This document shows positions 9,514-17,133 of a DNA stretch of 64,000 nucleotides, piece after piece. The position numbers and the translations under genes are program-made. Origin of the DNA: Schlesneria sp. Lineage in GTDB: Bacteria; Planctomycetota; Planctomycetia; Planctomycetales; Planctomycetaceae. Position 1 is the first letter of the stretch; each line of letters opens with the position of its first letter. The notes under the pieces are model-generated. The model did not search any database. It saw nothing but the letters and a program-made list of their open reading frames with translations, and was not told where the DNA came from. The stretch is from NCBI GenBank assembly GCA_028291515.1, contig JAQGHU010000044.1, positions 1-64,000 on the forward strand. The letters are read 5' to 3'.

Positions 9514-9969
9514 ATGGTTACATCAATCAGTTGGGCGGCAGCTGAAGCGGTGCTCCAAGATCTACTTCCTGGTTGCAAGTCATTCGCGCCCGACACAATC
9601 GCAGATGCGGCCAGGGAACAAGGGTATGAAGTCGAATTCGTGCCAATGGCTGATTGGGAGAGCCGAACTGATCGGGATATTCTTGATGTAATCATCAAGA
9701 TCCCCGTGGAAACAACTGAAAATATGATTGTCATTACGGAGGCGTCTTATTTCAGAGACGCTGGACCATTCTCTATGTCTGGTTCCGACTTTTGTACATT
9801 TCCTGAGCAACATTTTGTCGACTATGGAGAATGTGCGGTCGGTGGTGATTTTGTCGTGTTACGACCACAGCAACATTTTGTGATACTTTTTCACCACGAA
9901 GGATATTTTGCTTCGATTGATACCAGTAGCGGCCTCGGAAAAGCGGAGAAGCCAATCCGAGCTGAGTAG
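9514..9969 (+). CDS. Hypothetical protein, candidate orphan immunity protein
   Basis: About 151 residues from ATG 9514, which has GGAGG at 9498-9502; the frame is also open from GTG 9490. I do not recognise the family. It is a small acidic cytosolic protein, without signal peptide or membrane segment, and with beta-rich alternation such as DVIIKIPVETTENMIVITEAS and FVILFHHEGYFASID (short excerpts). It sits between two decayed transposases and just before a toxin-like fragment, downstream of the main toxin/immunity pair. That is typical for displaced immunity genes in polymorphic-toxin loci. Function is inferred from position only. Confidence 0.55.
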   Translation: MVTSISWAAAEAVLQDLLPGCKSFAPDTIADAAREQGYEVEFVPMADWESRTDRDILDVIIKIPVETTENMIVITEASYFRDAGPFSMSGSDFCTFPEQHFVDYGECAVGGDFVVLRPQQHFVILFHHEGYFASIDTSSGLGKAEKPIRAE

Positions 9970-9981
9970 TCCACTCCCGAG

Positions 9982-10593
9982 TTGTCGTTTGGGACACACA
10001 TCTACGGAAAAATTCGAGCAGTCAAAGCGGAGTCACTCTTTGATGGCGGAAAAGGGGACAGGTCCATTGTTAATAAGGAGGGGCGGGCTGCACGCTCCCT
10101 CGCACAACAATCCATAAATGGACCTGTCCCCTTTTCTCCCTCTGGAGCCGCCGCACGGTACGCAAGCATTGTCGAATCGCTTGATGATGCAACAATTGCG
10201 AGAATTGCAAACGAATCTGGACTTCCCGAGAATGTCATTCGTTCCGTGAAGTCACACTTGTTTGAGACTGTCTATGAGGTTGCTATCGGACCAAATACCA
10301 TTAGAGTAGGTAAGTTTGCGCCGTACAACGAAATCGCTGAAGTTTGGGAGTCAGCGTTAAATGGACAGGGAATCGATCCCCTAAAACGCTTAGTCGGCCA
10401 TGAGTATCTTGAACATACCCTAATGAAGCATCTGGACCTTCCGTACGTTCCGTCCGATCCAGCATACTGGAATGCTTATCCAAAACTGCATCCGACGCAC
10501 TTCGGGGCACATGACCTTTCACCAAATCCTTGGAATGGGAAGCTGTCAGATGCGCAAATGAAGCTCTGGGAAACATTCCTCCACGCACAGTAA
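9982..10593 (+). CDS. Orphan toxin-like C-terminal module (unrecognised family) carrying a REP palindrome
   Basis: Open frame of 203 codons with only a TTG as first start; the preceding in-frame stop is the TAG of the upstream gene. From about residue 50 it reads as a compact domain: VESLDDATIARIANESGLP, VIRSVKSHLFETVYEVAIGP, then LVGHEYLEHTLMKHLDLPY and HFGAHDLSPNPW. The HEYLEH and GAHDL histidine/acidic motifs look like active-site residues, but I cannot name the family. The first ~50 codons include the 86-base palindromic element at 10050-10135, so the original 5' part was probably lost. It is followed 14 bases later by a small gene, as in a toxin/immunity pair. It is probably a displaced, start-less toxin cassette. 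Confidence 0.5.
   Translation: MSFGTHIYGKIRAVKAESLFDGGKGDRSIVNKEGRAARSLAQQSINGPVPFSPSGAAARYASIVESLDDATIARIANESGLPENVIRSVKSHLFETVYEVAIGPNTIRVGKFAPYNEIAEVWESALNGQGIDPLKRLVGHEYLEHTLMKHLDLPYVPSDPAYWNAYPKLHPTHFGAHDLSPNPWNGKLSDAQMKLWETFLHAQ
10050..10135. repeat. REP-like palindrome with 19-bp perfect arms
   Basis: Left arm AAAAGGGGACAGGTCCATT (10050-10068) is exactly mirrored by AATGGACCTGTCCCCTTTT (10117-10135) around a 48-base loop. The arms resemble the REP-like ends of the neighbouring RAYT elements (AAAAGG core), and a half-copy lies at 12551. It is a likely non-autonomous element mobilised by a RAYT. Confidence 0.8.
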
Positions 10594-10607
10594 TTTTAGG
10601 AGGGCCG

Positions 10608-11033
10608 ATGGCGATTGAAGACGCTCGACGAGAAATGACCGCGCTGGAAAGCATCACATCAGATTTTGACGAACGGAAGGCCGGCGAATATGCAAGCCTT
10701 GTCCGAGTCTACGTCGAGCGAGCCAAGGAGTTCCTAAATCGCAGCGGCGTCCCACAATACGGTTCGCTAGTTGATGTGTTGAATGGAGGCATTAATGCCC
10801 TGCCTGATGAACTCGCCGTTCGCCTCGATAAGTGGATGAATCGCCAACCGGAGTATTCTCCGTTTATTCGGAAAACAGTGAAATACTATCTCCTCAGTGT
10901 TCTGAACGACAACGTGGACTCAGATGTCTATTCGCCTCTCATTGACGTTATACGACTGGGTGGTGATTTCTACATTGAAAACGGAACCTTTTTCATTCGT
11001 GATGCAGTTCGTGTTCCAGGGCACATTGGATAG
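10608..11033 (+). CDS. Hypothetical protein, candidate immunity protein for the adjacent toxin-like fragment
   Basis: 141 residues from ATG 10608, preceded by an excellent AGGAGG (10598-10603); a longer frame from 10530 is disfavoured because it overlaps the upstream gene. Mostly helical and acidic, with segments such as FDERKAGEYASLVRVYVERA and VRLDKWMNRQPEYSPFIRK. No signal peptide or transmembrane helix. Family not recognised. It lies 14 bases after the toxin-like frame, which is the normal position of a cognate immunity gene. Role is inferred. Confidence 0.6.
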   Translation: MAIEDARREMTALESITSDFDERKAGEYASLVRVYVERAKEFLNRSGVPQYGSLVDVLNGGINALPDELAVRLDKWMNRQPEYSPFIRKTVKYYLLSVLNDNVDSDVYSPLIDVIRLGGDFYIENGTFFIRDAVRVPGHIG

Positions 11034-11127
11034 GAGAAACGAGCAACAAGAAAAGGTGCCGGATAAGAAAAGGGGATAAGCCCCAATAAATATTGACAGG
11101 TTCGGTGGCTGGGCGTGGTTTGTGGTG

Positions 11128-11260
11128 ATGCCGCGAACTGCACGTCACGCGCCGGGAGGAATGCTGTTCCACGTTCTCAATCGTGGAAATGCGCGCGATC
11201 AAATCTTTGACAAGGACGCCGATTACGCTGCCTTTGAAAAGGTATTGGCCGAGACACAAG
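11128..11260 (+). pseudogene. N-terminal remnant of a second RAYT transposase
   Basis: ATG 11128 opens MPRTARHAPGGMLFHVLNRG followed by NARDQIFDKDADYAAFEKVL, a standard N-terminus of the REP-associated Y1 transposase family. It differs in sequence from the neighbouring copy. Similarity stops near 11260, where the 16-base tandem duplication begins; the HUH motif and catalytic tyrosine are missing. Confidence 0.75.
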
Positions 11261-11938
11261 CTCAAGTCTTCGAGGAGACAAGTCTTCGAGGAGAAAAAGG
11301 TGTCAGGTGTCCTCAATCGCGCCAATGCGCGGATGACGATCTTTGAGAAGGATGAGGATTACGAGGCGTTTGAGCGTGTGCTGGCCGAGGCCGTCGAACG
11401 CACCAAGACGCGACTGCTGGCCTATTGTCTGATGCCGAATCACTGGCATCTGGTGGTCTGGCCTCAATCGGATGGCGAACTGTCGGCTTTCGTGGGCTGG
11501 CTGACATTGACGCACACGCAGCGCTGGCACGCTCATCGTCACAGCGCCGGCACCGGACATGTCTACCAGGGCCGCTTCAAATCGTTTCCCGTTCAGGAGG
11601 ACGAGCACTTCTACACGGTCTGCCGCTATGTCGAGCGAAATGCGTTGCGAGCGAACCTGGTCTTGCAGGCGGAGCAGTGGCGATGGAGCAGCCTGTCGCG
11701 CTGGCTGACGGGGACGCCCGCCCAGAAGTCACTGCTGGCCGCCTGGCCAACGCCTCGCCGGCCCCACTGGGTCGATCACGTCAATCGTCCGCAGACCGAT
11801 GCAGAATTGGCGGCACTGCAGCGCTGTCTGCACCCCTACGGCAGCGAGAGGTGGGCTAAGACAACGACGCGCAAACTCGGCCTGGAAATGACACTCCGCC
11901 CCCGCGGAAGGCCCAAGAAGTCATCATTTGGTTCCTGA
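11183..11938 (+). pseudogene. REP-associated tyrosine transposase (Y1/IS200-like), 5'-truncated
   Basis: The family-like sequence starts at about 11309 (VLNRANARMTIFEKD) and continues through MPNHWHLVVWP (HUH motif), GHVYQGRFKSFPVQ and CRYVERNALRANLV (catalytic Tyr) to a complete C-terminus ending RPRGRPKKS. The natural start and about 15 residues are gone; the ~42 codons ahead of 11309 are read out of frame from the older RAYT remnant. The sister copy at 8753 retains the N-terminus (MGRPLRAAEAGYVYH) but has a stop further on, so neither copy is fully intact. An abnormal start at 11183 could still give a protein with all catalytic residues. Confidence 0.75.
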
Positions 11939-12035
11939 CACCTTTTTCTTCCCTACAAAACTTTGCCTCGCAGTGTTGGGCATCAGTCTCCACTGTTTCC
12001 GGGCGTCGAATTCTAAAACGAGGAGCAGATCTGCA

Positions 12036-12536
12036 ATGATGACTGAACCAAATGGACGCAGTTGCATGCCCGGTTCTGATGACGTTTCCGCAGATGGAGG
12101 AGTCTTTGAAGAGCTTCGCCAGCAGTTCCGAATCTTCGTCAGTGACGATGTTCTATTCCGAAAGTTTGTCGAGTTCTGCAACGCGAAGGCGAGACAGTCG
12201 GGCCGACTGGCTTTCTGGCAAGCAGAACTTTGGAATTCCTTTGTTGCCAAGAATCGTGAAGCCGCAGTTTTCGCCGATGCTGCGATCTTGGAAGCATTTC
12301 ATGTGTGCCATATTCACATGTTGCCCCTGCAGAGTGTGGAGATTCCCATTCAAAAGGGATTGTGGTCCGTTACTCGCACTCCAGATATCGACGCCCAGAT
12401 CAATCGAGAGGCTCCATTCTCCGAATCATATTGCCTGGATTCATCAGCATGGGGTAACGCAACTCATGTCACTGTTGATCATTGTGATGAATGCGTCGCC
12501 GAGAGAAGAAGAATTGAGGGCACCGGCACTCCTTGA
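12036..12536 (+). CDS. Hypothetical protein
   Basis: 166 residues from ATG 12036 (a second ATG follows at 12039), with GAGGAG at 12020-12025; the frame is open further upstream into transposon DNA, so the internal start is preferred. It reads as a soluble protein: FEELRQQFRIFVSDDVLFRK, FVEFCNAKARQSGRLAFWQA, and a Cys-containing tail VDHCDECVAERRR. I do not recognise the family. Being in the same accessory block as the orphan toxin and immunity-like genes, it may be another immunity gene, but nothing in the sequence proves it. Confidence 0.5.
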   Translation: MMTEPNGRSCMPGSDDVSADGGVFEELRQQFRIFVSDDVLFRKFVEFCNAKARQSGRLAFWQAELWNSFVAKNREAAVFADAAILEAFHVCHIHMLPLQSVEIPIQKGLWSVTRTPDIDAQINREAPFSESYCLDSSAWGNATHVTVDHCDECVAERRRIEGTGTP

Positions 12537-12985
12537 TTCGAAGGGCTCGGAAAAGGGGACAGGTCGGACAGGTCCCTTTTTGCATTCCCCCCTTTTGCAT
12601 CCCCACGCCGGAAGAGACCGAAGCGCGAGCCTTCGGTCGAGTCGAAGTCGCGGTGGTCTGCACAGACACCTGGCAGCCAGGGCAGGATGCTCCAATGCCA
12701 GGGATATCCCTTAGTTGGTCGGCCAGTGCGGACGGGGGCTGGCACCGGCAGCGTTAGGCGACTTGCGATTTGCGGCAGCCAGGTTTGCTCGTGGGTGATC
12801 AGTGAAGCGACTGCCGCGCGACGAGGAAGGCGAACAGCCAATCGGTCGCCCAGCCGGAACATCGCGTTGTCCCAGCCTGCATCGACCTGCTGGATTGGTA
12901 GCTGGGCCAAGTCTGGATGTTGATCCAGCAGCAGGCTGCGGACCAACGCTTCGTCAATGTGATGTTCAGCGGCGGGAGTGCCCAT
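12479..12985 (-). pseudogene. Aminoglycoside phosphotransferase/choline-kinase family, 3'-truncated
   Basis: From ATG 12985, about 105 residues match the N-lobe of the APH family: VDAGWDNAMFRLGDRLAVRL (nucleotide-binding hairpin), PRRAAVASLITHEQTWLP, and LTLPVPAPVRTG..GYPWHWSILPWLPG. After about 12660 the frame reads repeat-derived sequence (LSPFPSPSNQG and so on) to the stop. The catalytic HGDxxxxN loop and the metal-binding Asp of the ~300-residue family are absent. A REP-like repeat sits at the breakpoint. It is a dead fragment; the original substrate is unknown. Confidence 0.75.
12551..12580. repeat. REP-like hairpin (AAAAGGGGAC / GTCCCTTTTT)
   Basis: AAAAGGGGACAGGTC at 12551-12565 followed by GACAGGTCCCTTTTT (12567-12581) forms a short hairpin of the same family as the 19-bp-arm palindrome at 10050-10135. 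It lies at the point where the aminoglycoside-phosphotransferase similarity on the other strand is lost. Confidence 0.55.
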
Positions 12986-13013
12986 TAATTGTGGATGTTT
13001 CGTCGTAATTGCA

Positions 13014-13445
13014 TCACGGCTCCAATCTATGCCAGATCAGCAAGAGGATTGACAAGGTGCCGCCGAGGCAGATGACAAGGAGCGATAAAAACAGCACTGG
13101 GGGAAGCCAGACGATGGTATTCTTGAGCCGTGCCAGACGACGAGCTTCTCGGCAGTAAGCGTATGTTGAGATCATCAGAGAAACCGTTGCGGCCGCGGTC
13201 AGAACGACAGCAATGGCATGACTGGTGCGGACCCAATTTGTTCCCGCCAGGACACTCGCCCGATGCATCGCCTCGGCCCCTTTATCCAGGGCCAGCCCGG
13301 CTGACATGAATGTGAACGCTGTGCGCACCCAGGAGAGTTGTGTGCGATCCAACGCGAGCTGGGTGCTGGCCACAGCTAGATCAAGACGTGGATCGATTTC
13401 CTGTTCGGCCAGGATGCGAATTTGTTGCTCATTGGTCTGAACCAT
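13014..13445 (-). CDS. DUF202 family membrane protein
   Basis: 143 residues. LALDRTQLSWVRTAFTFMSA at ~31-50 is the hallmark of DUF202/YidH-like inner-membrane proteins (L-A-x-x-R-T-x-L-x-W-x-R-T). Hydrophobic segments follow at ~40-55, ~72-92 and ~115-137. The molecular role of the family is not established. It lies 21 bases downstream of the PiT transporter gene and is probably in the same transcript (rhodanese, PiT, DUF202). Confidence 0.8.
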   Translation of the reverse strand: MVQTNEQQIRILAEQEIDPRLDLAVASTQLALDRTQLSWVRTAFTFMSAGLALDKGAEAMHRASVLAGTNWVRTSHAIAVVLTAAATVSLMISTYAYCREARRLARLKNTIVWLPPVLFLSLLVICLGGTLSILLLIWHRLEP

Positions 13446-13466
13446 GTCTCGTGCAACCTCGCGCCG

Positions 13467-14423
13467 TTAGAACCAGGAAATCACACCGTAGGCGATGGCC
13501 GCCAAGATCGCCCCGCAGGGGACAGTGCTGACCCAGGCGAGCAGGATTTCTCCGACCGTTCGCCACTTCGCCTGGCCCGTCGTCACTCCCATGCCGAGCA
13601 GTGAACCGACGCTGACATGGGTGGTGCTGACGGGAAGACTATGAAAGCTGGCGGTTGTGACCAGGCCCGCTGTCACAAGGCTGGCGGCAAAGCCCTGGCC
13701 GGGGTTCATCGCGGTGACTTTCTTGCCGAGCGTTTCCGCGACTTTATCAGCATCGAGTAAACCGCCGAGAGCGATGACGATCGCGATGATCAGGCCGCCC
13801 CAGCGGGCGTCGAAGCCCGGAACCACGAGCAAGAGCGCCACCATCTTCGGTGTGTCATTCAGGCCGCGAGCAAAGCTGGCCGCGCCGGCGCTAATGTAGT
13901 GCAGCACATCCAGCGTGCGAGTGCGATGGTCGGGAGCGAGTCGCAAAGATCTTAAGATCAGGTATGTCAGCCCCCCTAAGACGGCAGCCACGATCGGACT
14001 GAAGAACAGGGGGTAGAGGAAGTTTTTCCCGAGTGCCGTAAACTGAACTTCGGTGCCGCTACCGGCCAGGCCCGCTCCTAACAACGCACCGACCAAGGCG
14101 TGCGTGGTCGAGACGGGGAAGCCGAGTCTTGTCGCGAGGAAGCTGGTCAACGCGGCCCCGATGGCGACCGCGGTTAGAAATTCGGGGGACTGCAATAGCG
14201 AATCTGGAACGATGCCGCGACCGCTGAATTTCTTGAGCATCCCCTCTGCCAGAAACATCGCCGCCAGAGACCCCGCGAATGTGGTCGCGGTCCCCCAATA
14301 GAGAGCCGTGCGGAGCGTGGTCGTGCCGCTACCGTAGAGCGAAGCCACACCCTTAAAGTTAGCGTTCGCTCCGTTCGTGAAGGCCACGAAGCAGACCGCG
14401 AGAAACAGTACGGAGGTCAACAC
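13467..14423 (-). CDS. PiT-family inorganic anion transporter (phosphate or sulfate permease)
   Basis: 318 residues, almost entirely hydrophobic with about ten membrane segments. Both inverted PiT repeats are visible: N-terminal FTNGANANFKGVASLYGSG with FPVSTTHALVGALLGAG, and C-terminal FARGLNDTPKM with LPVSTTHVSVGSLLGMG. It is shorter than E. coli PitA because the central loop is missing. The usual GANDVANA-type signature is replaced by NGANANFKG and GLNDTPKM. The gene starts 10 bases after a periplasmic-type rhodanese, and PiT relatives include sulfate permeases (CysP type). Family is certain; substrate is open between phosphate and sulfur oxyanions. Confidence 0.88.
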   Translation of the reverse strand: MLTSVLFLAVCFVAFTNGANANFKGVASLYGSGTTTLRTALYWGTATTFAGSLAAMFLAEGMLKKFSGRGIVPDSLLQSPEFLTAVAIGAALTSFLATRLGFPVSTTHALVGALLGAGLAGSGTEVQFTALGKNFLYPLFFSPIVAAVLGGLTYLILRSLRLAPDHRTRTLDVLHYISAGAASFARGLNDTPKMVALLLVVPGFDARWGGLIIAIVIALGGLLDADKVAETLGKKVTAMNPGQGFAASLVTAGLVTTASFHSLPVSTTHVSVGSLLGMGVTTGQAKWRTVGEILLAWVSTVPCGAILAAIAYGVISWF

Positions 14424-14433
14424 GTGGTAGACC

Positions 14434-15348
14434 TCACTTTGCTTTGTTCTCTTTCGTTTCGGTGGGATGCTGCTTCAAGGACGCGTATTCTTTCCACGAT
14501 CCTTCATACAGCCGCACGTTGGGATACTTGGCGACGTGCTTCAAATAGAATCGCAGCAGGCTTCCTTCGCGAGACGTGCCACAGTAGACGATGATCTCTT
14601 TGTTTGGTTCCAGTCCAGCCGATTCGAGTTCGGCCTTCATCTGCGAGGAGGGCTTGAACTTGTGAGTGTTGTCTTTCTCCATCAGGCGCGCCCAGTGGAA
14701 GCTGACCGCGCCTGGGATATGACCCTTTCGCAACCAGACATCATCTTCGCCGATGTACTCGTTGTGGGGGCGAGCATCGACGAGCACGACTCCGGGTTTT
14801 CTTTTTCGTTCCAGCAGTTCATCGACGGCAATCGCGATCTCTTTGTTTCCCTTGTCGGGCAGTGTCCCCGGAGCATTGCCAAAGTATTCCTGGGTTGCGG
14901 GCAACTTGGCCTGTTTCCAGGCAGGAAGACCACCGTCGACGATGCGAATGTCTTTGACGCCGAACTTTTCCAGCACGTAAGCGACCATGCTGGCGCTCAG
15001 GATTTCATCGTTGGGAAGAACGTCTCCGGTCGCATAGATCAGATGGGTGCGATTGCGATCGACGCCGGCTCGAATCAGCAATGCCTTGGTGATGTCATCA
15101 GGCAGATACTGGACTGGAACGCCATTCTCGGTGCCGCGAAGCGTATCGAAGTTGAGATGATGCGCGGTGGGAAGGTGGCCGCGGAAGTAATCCTTGTAGC
15201 CTCCGCGAGTATCCAGCACGACGGGCCGCCGGCTGGCGTCCGCATTCTGAATGAGTTGATTGGCATCGGCAGGCGAAATGATACCGATTTCCGCTCGAGC
15301 AACATTTGCAACGAGCAGCAACGTGAAGGCAGTGACGAGTAGTTTCAT
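14434..15348 (-). CDS. Exported tandem-rhodanese sulfurtransferase
   Basis: 304 residues from ATG 15348; a longer frame to 15474 runs through the inverted repeat at 15380-15462 and is rejected because the ATG opens a signal peptide (MKLLVTAFTLLLVANVARA). Two rhodanese domains follow. The first (~25-150) contains VVLDTRGGYKDYFRGHLP but lacks the active-site cysteine (YATGD there). The second (~165-290) has VLVDARPHNEYIG and the loop IVYCGTSREGS with catalytic Cys. This fits thiosulfate/3-mercaptopyruvate sulfurtransferases (SseA type) that move sulfane sulfur to cyanide or thiols, here in the periplasm. It is first gene of an operon with the PiT transporter and DUF202 protein. Confidence 0.87.
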   Translation of the reverse strand: MKLLVTAFTLLLVANVARAEIGIISPADANQLIQNADASRRPVVLDTRGGYKDYFRGHLPTAHHLNFDTLRGTENGVPVQYLPDDITKALLIRAGVDRNRTHLIYATGDVLPNDEILSASMVAYVLEKFGVKDIRIVDGGLPAWKQAKLPATQEYFGNAPGTLPDKGNKEIAIAVDELLERKRKPGVVLVDARPHNEYIGEDDVWLRKGHIPGAVSFHWARLMEKDNTHKFKPSSQMKAELESAGLEPNKEIIVYCGTSREGSLLRFYLKHVAKYPNVRLYEGSWKEYASLKQHPTETKENKAK

Positions 15349-15379
15349 GGATGATGGTCGGGTTGTGATTGAGATAAAT

Positions 15380-15462
15380 GTAGGGTGCGTGCAGTCTTCG
15401 GAACGCACCAGTGATATTCGTTGGGAGAAGATGGAGTGTTCCGAAGACTGCACACACCCTAC
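15380..15462. repeat. Inverted-repeat intergenic element, copy 1
   Basis: GTAGGGTGCGTGCAGTCTTC...GGAACGCACC on the left is mirrored by GTTCCGAAGACTGC...CACCCTAC on the right over 83 bases. A second copy with the same arms (GTAGGGTGCG, GTCTTCGGAACGCACC) is at 29159-29239. Only the loop and a few arm positions differ, so this is a dispersed palindromic family. Confidence 0.85.
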
Positions 15463-15499
15463 CTGCTGTTGCAATCTTACTCATTGATGTCGCGAATCG

Positions 15500-16558
15500 T
15501 TACTGCACGACGCAATTGGGCCGGATCGTCTTGAACACGAGAATTCCGGCTGGAGTGGCCTGCGTATAGTAGATCCACAGCTCTGACAGGGCTGGTAGCT
15601 CGGCAAGATCTCGGAAGGAAGCGTCTGTGGCCTGGGTGCCGTGCAGATGCAGTGATGACAAAGTTTTGATCGCCGTCAGGTCTTTGATACCAGCATCGCT
15701 GATTGGAGTTCCGCCGATGTCCAACTCTGTGAGGGCTGGCAGTTGAGTCAAATCCTTCATTCCAGCATCCGAGATCGCGGTTGTTGTCAGATAAAGAGTT
15801 TTCAATTGCTTCATTGTCGCAATCGACTTCAGGCCATCATCTGTGATGTCGGTTCCTGCGAGAAAGAGAACCGCAAGATTGGGGTGAGACTTCGCGATTG
15901 CCGCCAATCCGACATTCGTAATTTCTGTCCCATTCACGTAGAGGGTGTCGAGTGTCTTCAGGTCAGCCAATTTTTGCAGGCCCGCGTCGGTGACTTCGGT
16001 CCTATCCAGGCAGAGCGCCCGCAGTCGTTTGAACTTGGCAAAAGTGGGAATACCTGCATCGGAGATCTTGGTGTTCTCCAGGAACAGAACCTCCAGGTTT
16101 GGCACCGCAGCAAGGCTCTCCATTCCAGCGTTTGTGACATCGCAATCGCCAAGGTTCAAGTACGTCAGATGTTCAAGCTTCACCAGACTCGCGAGGCTTT
16201 CATCTGTTACTTTGGTCTCGTTCAATCTCAGGGCGAAAGAGAAGGGGAGGTCCACCAGCTTTTTCAACTCGGTGTTGCCGATCCCGTTGGCTCCCGAGAA
16301 CGTCGGTAGCGGAGTCGTCAGCGGCGCGTTGTCGCCCGCTTCGTCATAAGAAATCCCTAGCTGGTCCAACAGCTTGATGGCCGCTTCCAATTGTTCGCGG
16401 GGAACATTCGGTGTTGCTTCGACAGGCTTGTCAGAGGGTTGAGAAACGATCGGAGTTGCGGTCGACTCCTTCGCTTTTGGCGGCGCGGATGGGTTTGAAC
16501 AACCAGCAGCAGGCAAAAACAAACAGGTCACTATGCCAACGAAGCGAATCAGCTTCAC
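15500..16558 (-). CDS. Leucine-rich-repeat lipoprotein
   Basis: 352 residues from GTG 16558 (AAGGAC upstream). The start is chosen because it gives a lipoprotein signal, VKLIRFVGIVTCLFLPAAGC, with lipobox Cys at residue 20; the frame from 16648 adds 30 non-signal residues. A Ser/Pro/Lys linker and an N-terminal region (~60-110) precede about ten LRRs of ~24 residues with the consensus L..L..L..T.ITD.GL..IA, which is the cysteine-containing/internalin-like type frequent in planctomycetes. No catalytic domain is visible. Probably anchored to a membrane and used for protein contact; partner unknown. Confidence 0.83.
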   Translation of the reverse strand: MKLIRFVGIVTCLFLPAAGCSNPSAPPKAKESTATPIVSQPSDKPVEATPNVPREQLEAAIKLLDQLGISYDEAGDNAPLTTPLPTFSGANGIGNTELKKLVDLPFSFALRLNETKVTDESLASLVKLEHLTYLNLGDCDVTNAGMESLAAVPNLEVLFLENTKISDAGIPTFAKFKRLRALCLDRTEVTDAGLQKLADLKTLDTLYVNGTEITNVGLAAIAKSHPNLAVLFLAGTDITDDGLKSIATMKQLKTLYLTTTAISDAGMKDLTQLPALTELDIGGTPISDAGIKDLTAIKTLSSLHLHGTQATDASFRDLAELPALSELWIYYTQATPAGILVFKTIRPNCVVQ

Positions 16559-16677
16559 GAATACGTCCTTTAAGTTAAGAGTACGGTGATCGAGGACGTA
16601 TTCTGGCGTGCGGAGCTTCGAATGCCCAGTCAATCCGAGGAACGTCATATCAAAAAAGAAGGGCGACTATTTGTGAC

Positions 16678-17133
16678 CTATCTCTGCTCGACGAGTGCCG
16701 CCAGCTTCTTGAGCGACTGTTGCCAGCCGTATTCGTTGTCGGCTGGAGCGACTCCCGGTGGCAGACCCTCGTGGACACCGTGCAAATCGGTGCTGCCATT
16801 GGCATCGACCAACGACGTTGTGATGGTCATCTCACCCTGCATTGCCGGATCGGTCGTTTCAAACTCGACCACTTCAATGATCTGTTCATTTTCGACGAGC
16901 TTTAAGAACCGGCCGTGATACGTGTCTGTGTGCGCGGTCGTCTTACCTGCGTCGTCTGTGGTGTATGTGAGTGAGACTCGGAACGAACCTCCTTCGCGAG
17001 CGTCGAACTCATGCACGTGAGAGGTCATGCCGTTGGGCACTCTCCACTGCGCGATCGCCTGCGGATCAAGCAGAGTGCGATAGACGGCCGCTCGTGATGC
17101 GTTGATGTGCTGGCTGACGCGAGTTGATGTCAT
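16678..17133 (-). CDS. SRPBCC/AHSA1-like domain protein
   Basis: 151 residues from ATG 17133 (the upstream extension to 17211 has no support). Typical AHSA1/START-like layout: ISASRAAVYRTLL-type opening (here INASRAAVYRTLLDPQAIAQW), EFDAREGGSFRVSLTY, GRFLKLVENEQIIEVVEFET, MTITTSLVDANGSTDL and C-terminal helix GWQQSLKKLAALVE. These proteins form a helix-grip fold with a hydrophobic cavity. In bacteria they often come with ArsR regulators, but none is adjacent here. Ligand unknown. Confidence 0.82.
   Translation of the reverse strand: MTSTRVSQHINASRAAVYRTLLDPQAIAQWRVPNGMTSHVHEFDAREGGSFRVSLTYTTDDAGKTTAHTDTYHGRFLKLVENEQIIEVVEFETTDPAMQGEMTITTSLVDANGSTDLHGVHEGLPPGVAPADNEYGWQQSLKKLAALVEQR

Larger units (their letters stand above)
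11048..11950. mobile_element. Composite decayed RAYT element
   Basis: An AAGAAAAGGTGCC end at 11048 and a GGTTCCTGACACCTTTTTC end at 11930-11948 enclose two transposase pieces. The first is an N-terminal fragment of one RAYT family (11128-11260). The second is a nearly complete second RAYT (from 11309) with its own left REP half (AAAAAGGTGTCAGG, 11294-11307) fused directly to an internal codon. Two adjacent copies of CAAGTCTTCGAGGAGA (11264-11295) mark the junction. It looks like one element inserted into another, followed by deletion. Confidence 0.6.

Noticed and set aside
14467-15342. Forward-strand 291-residue frame
   Set aside because: Antisense to the rhodanese gene, which has signal peptide and active-site Cys.
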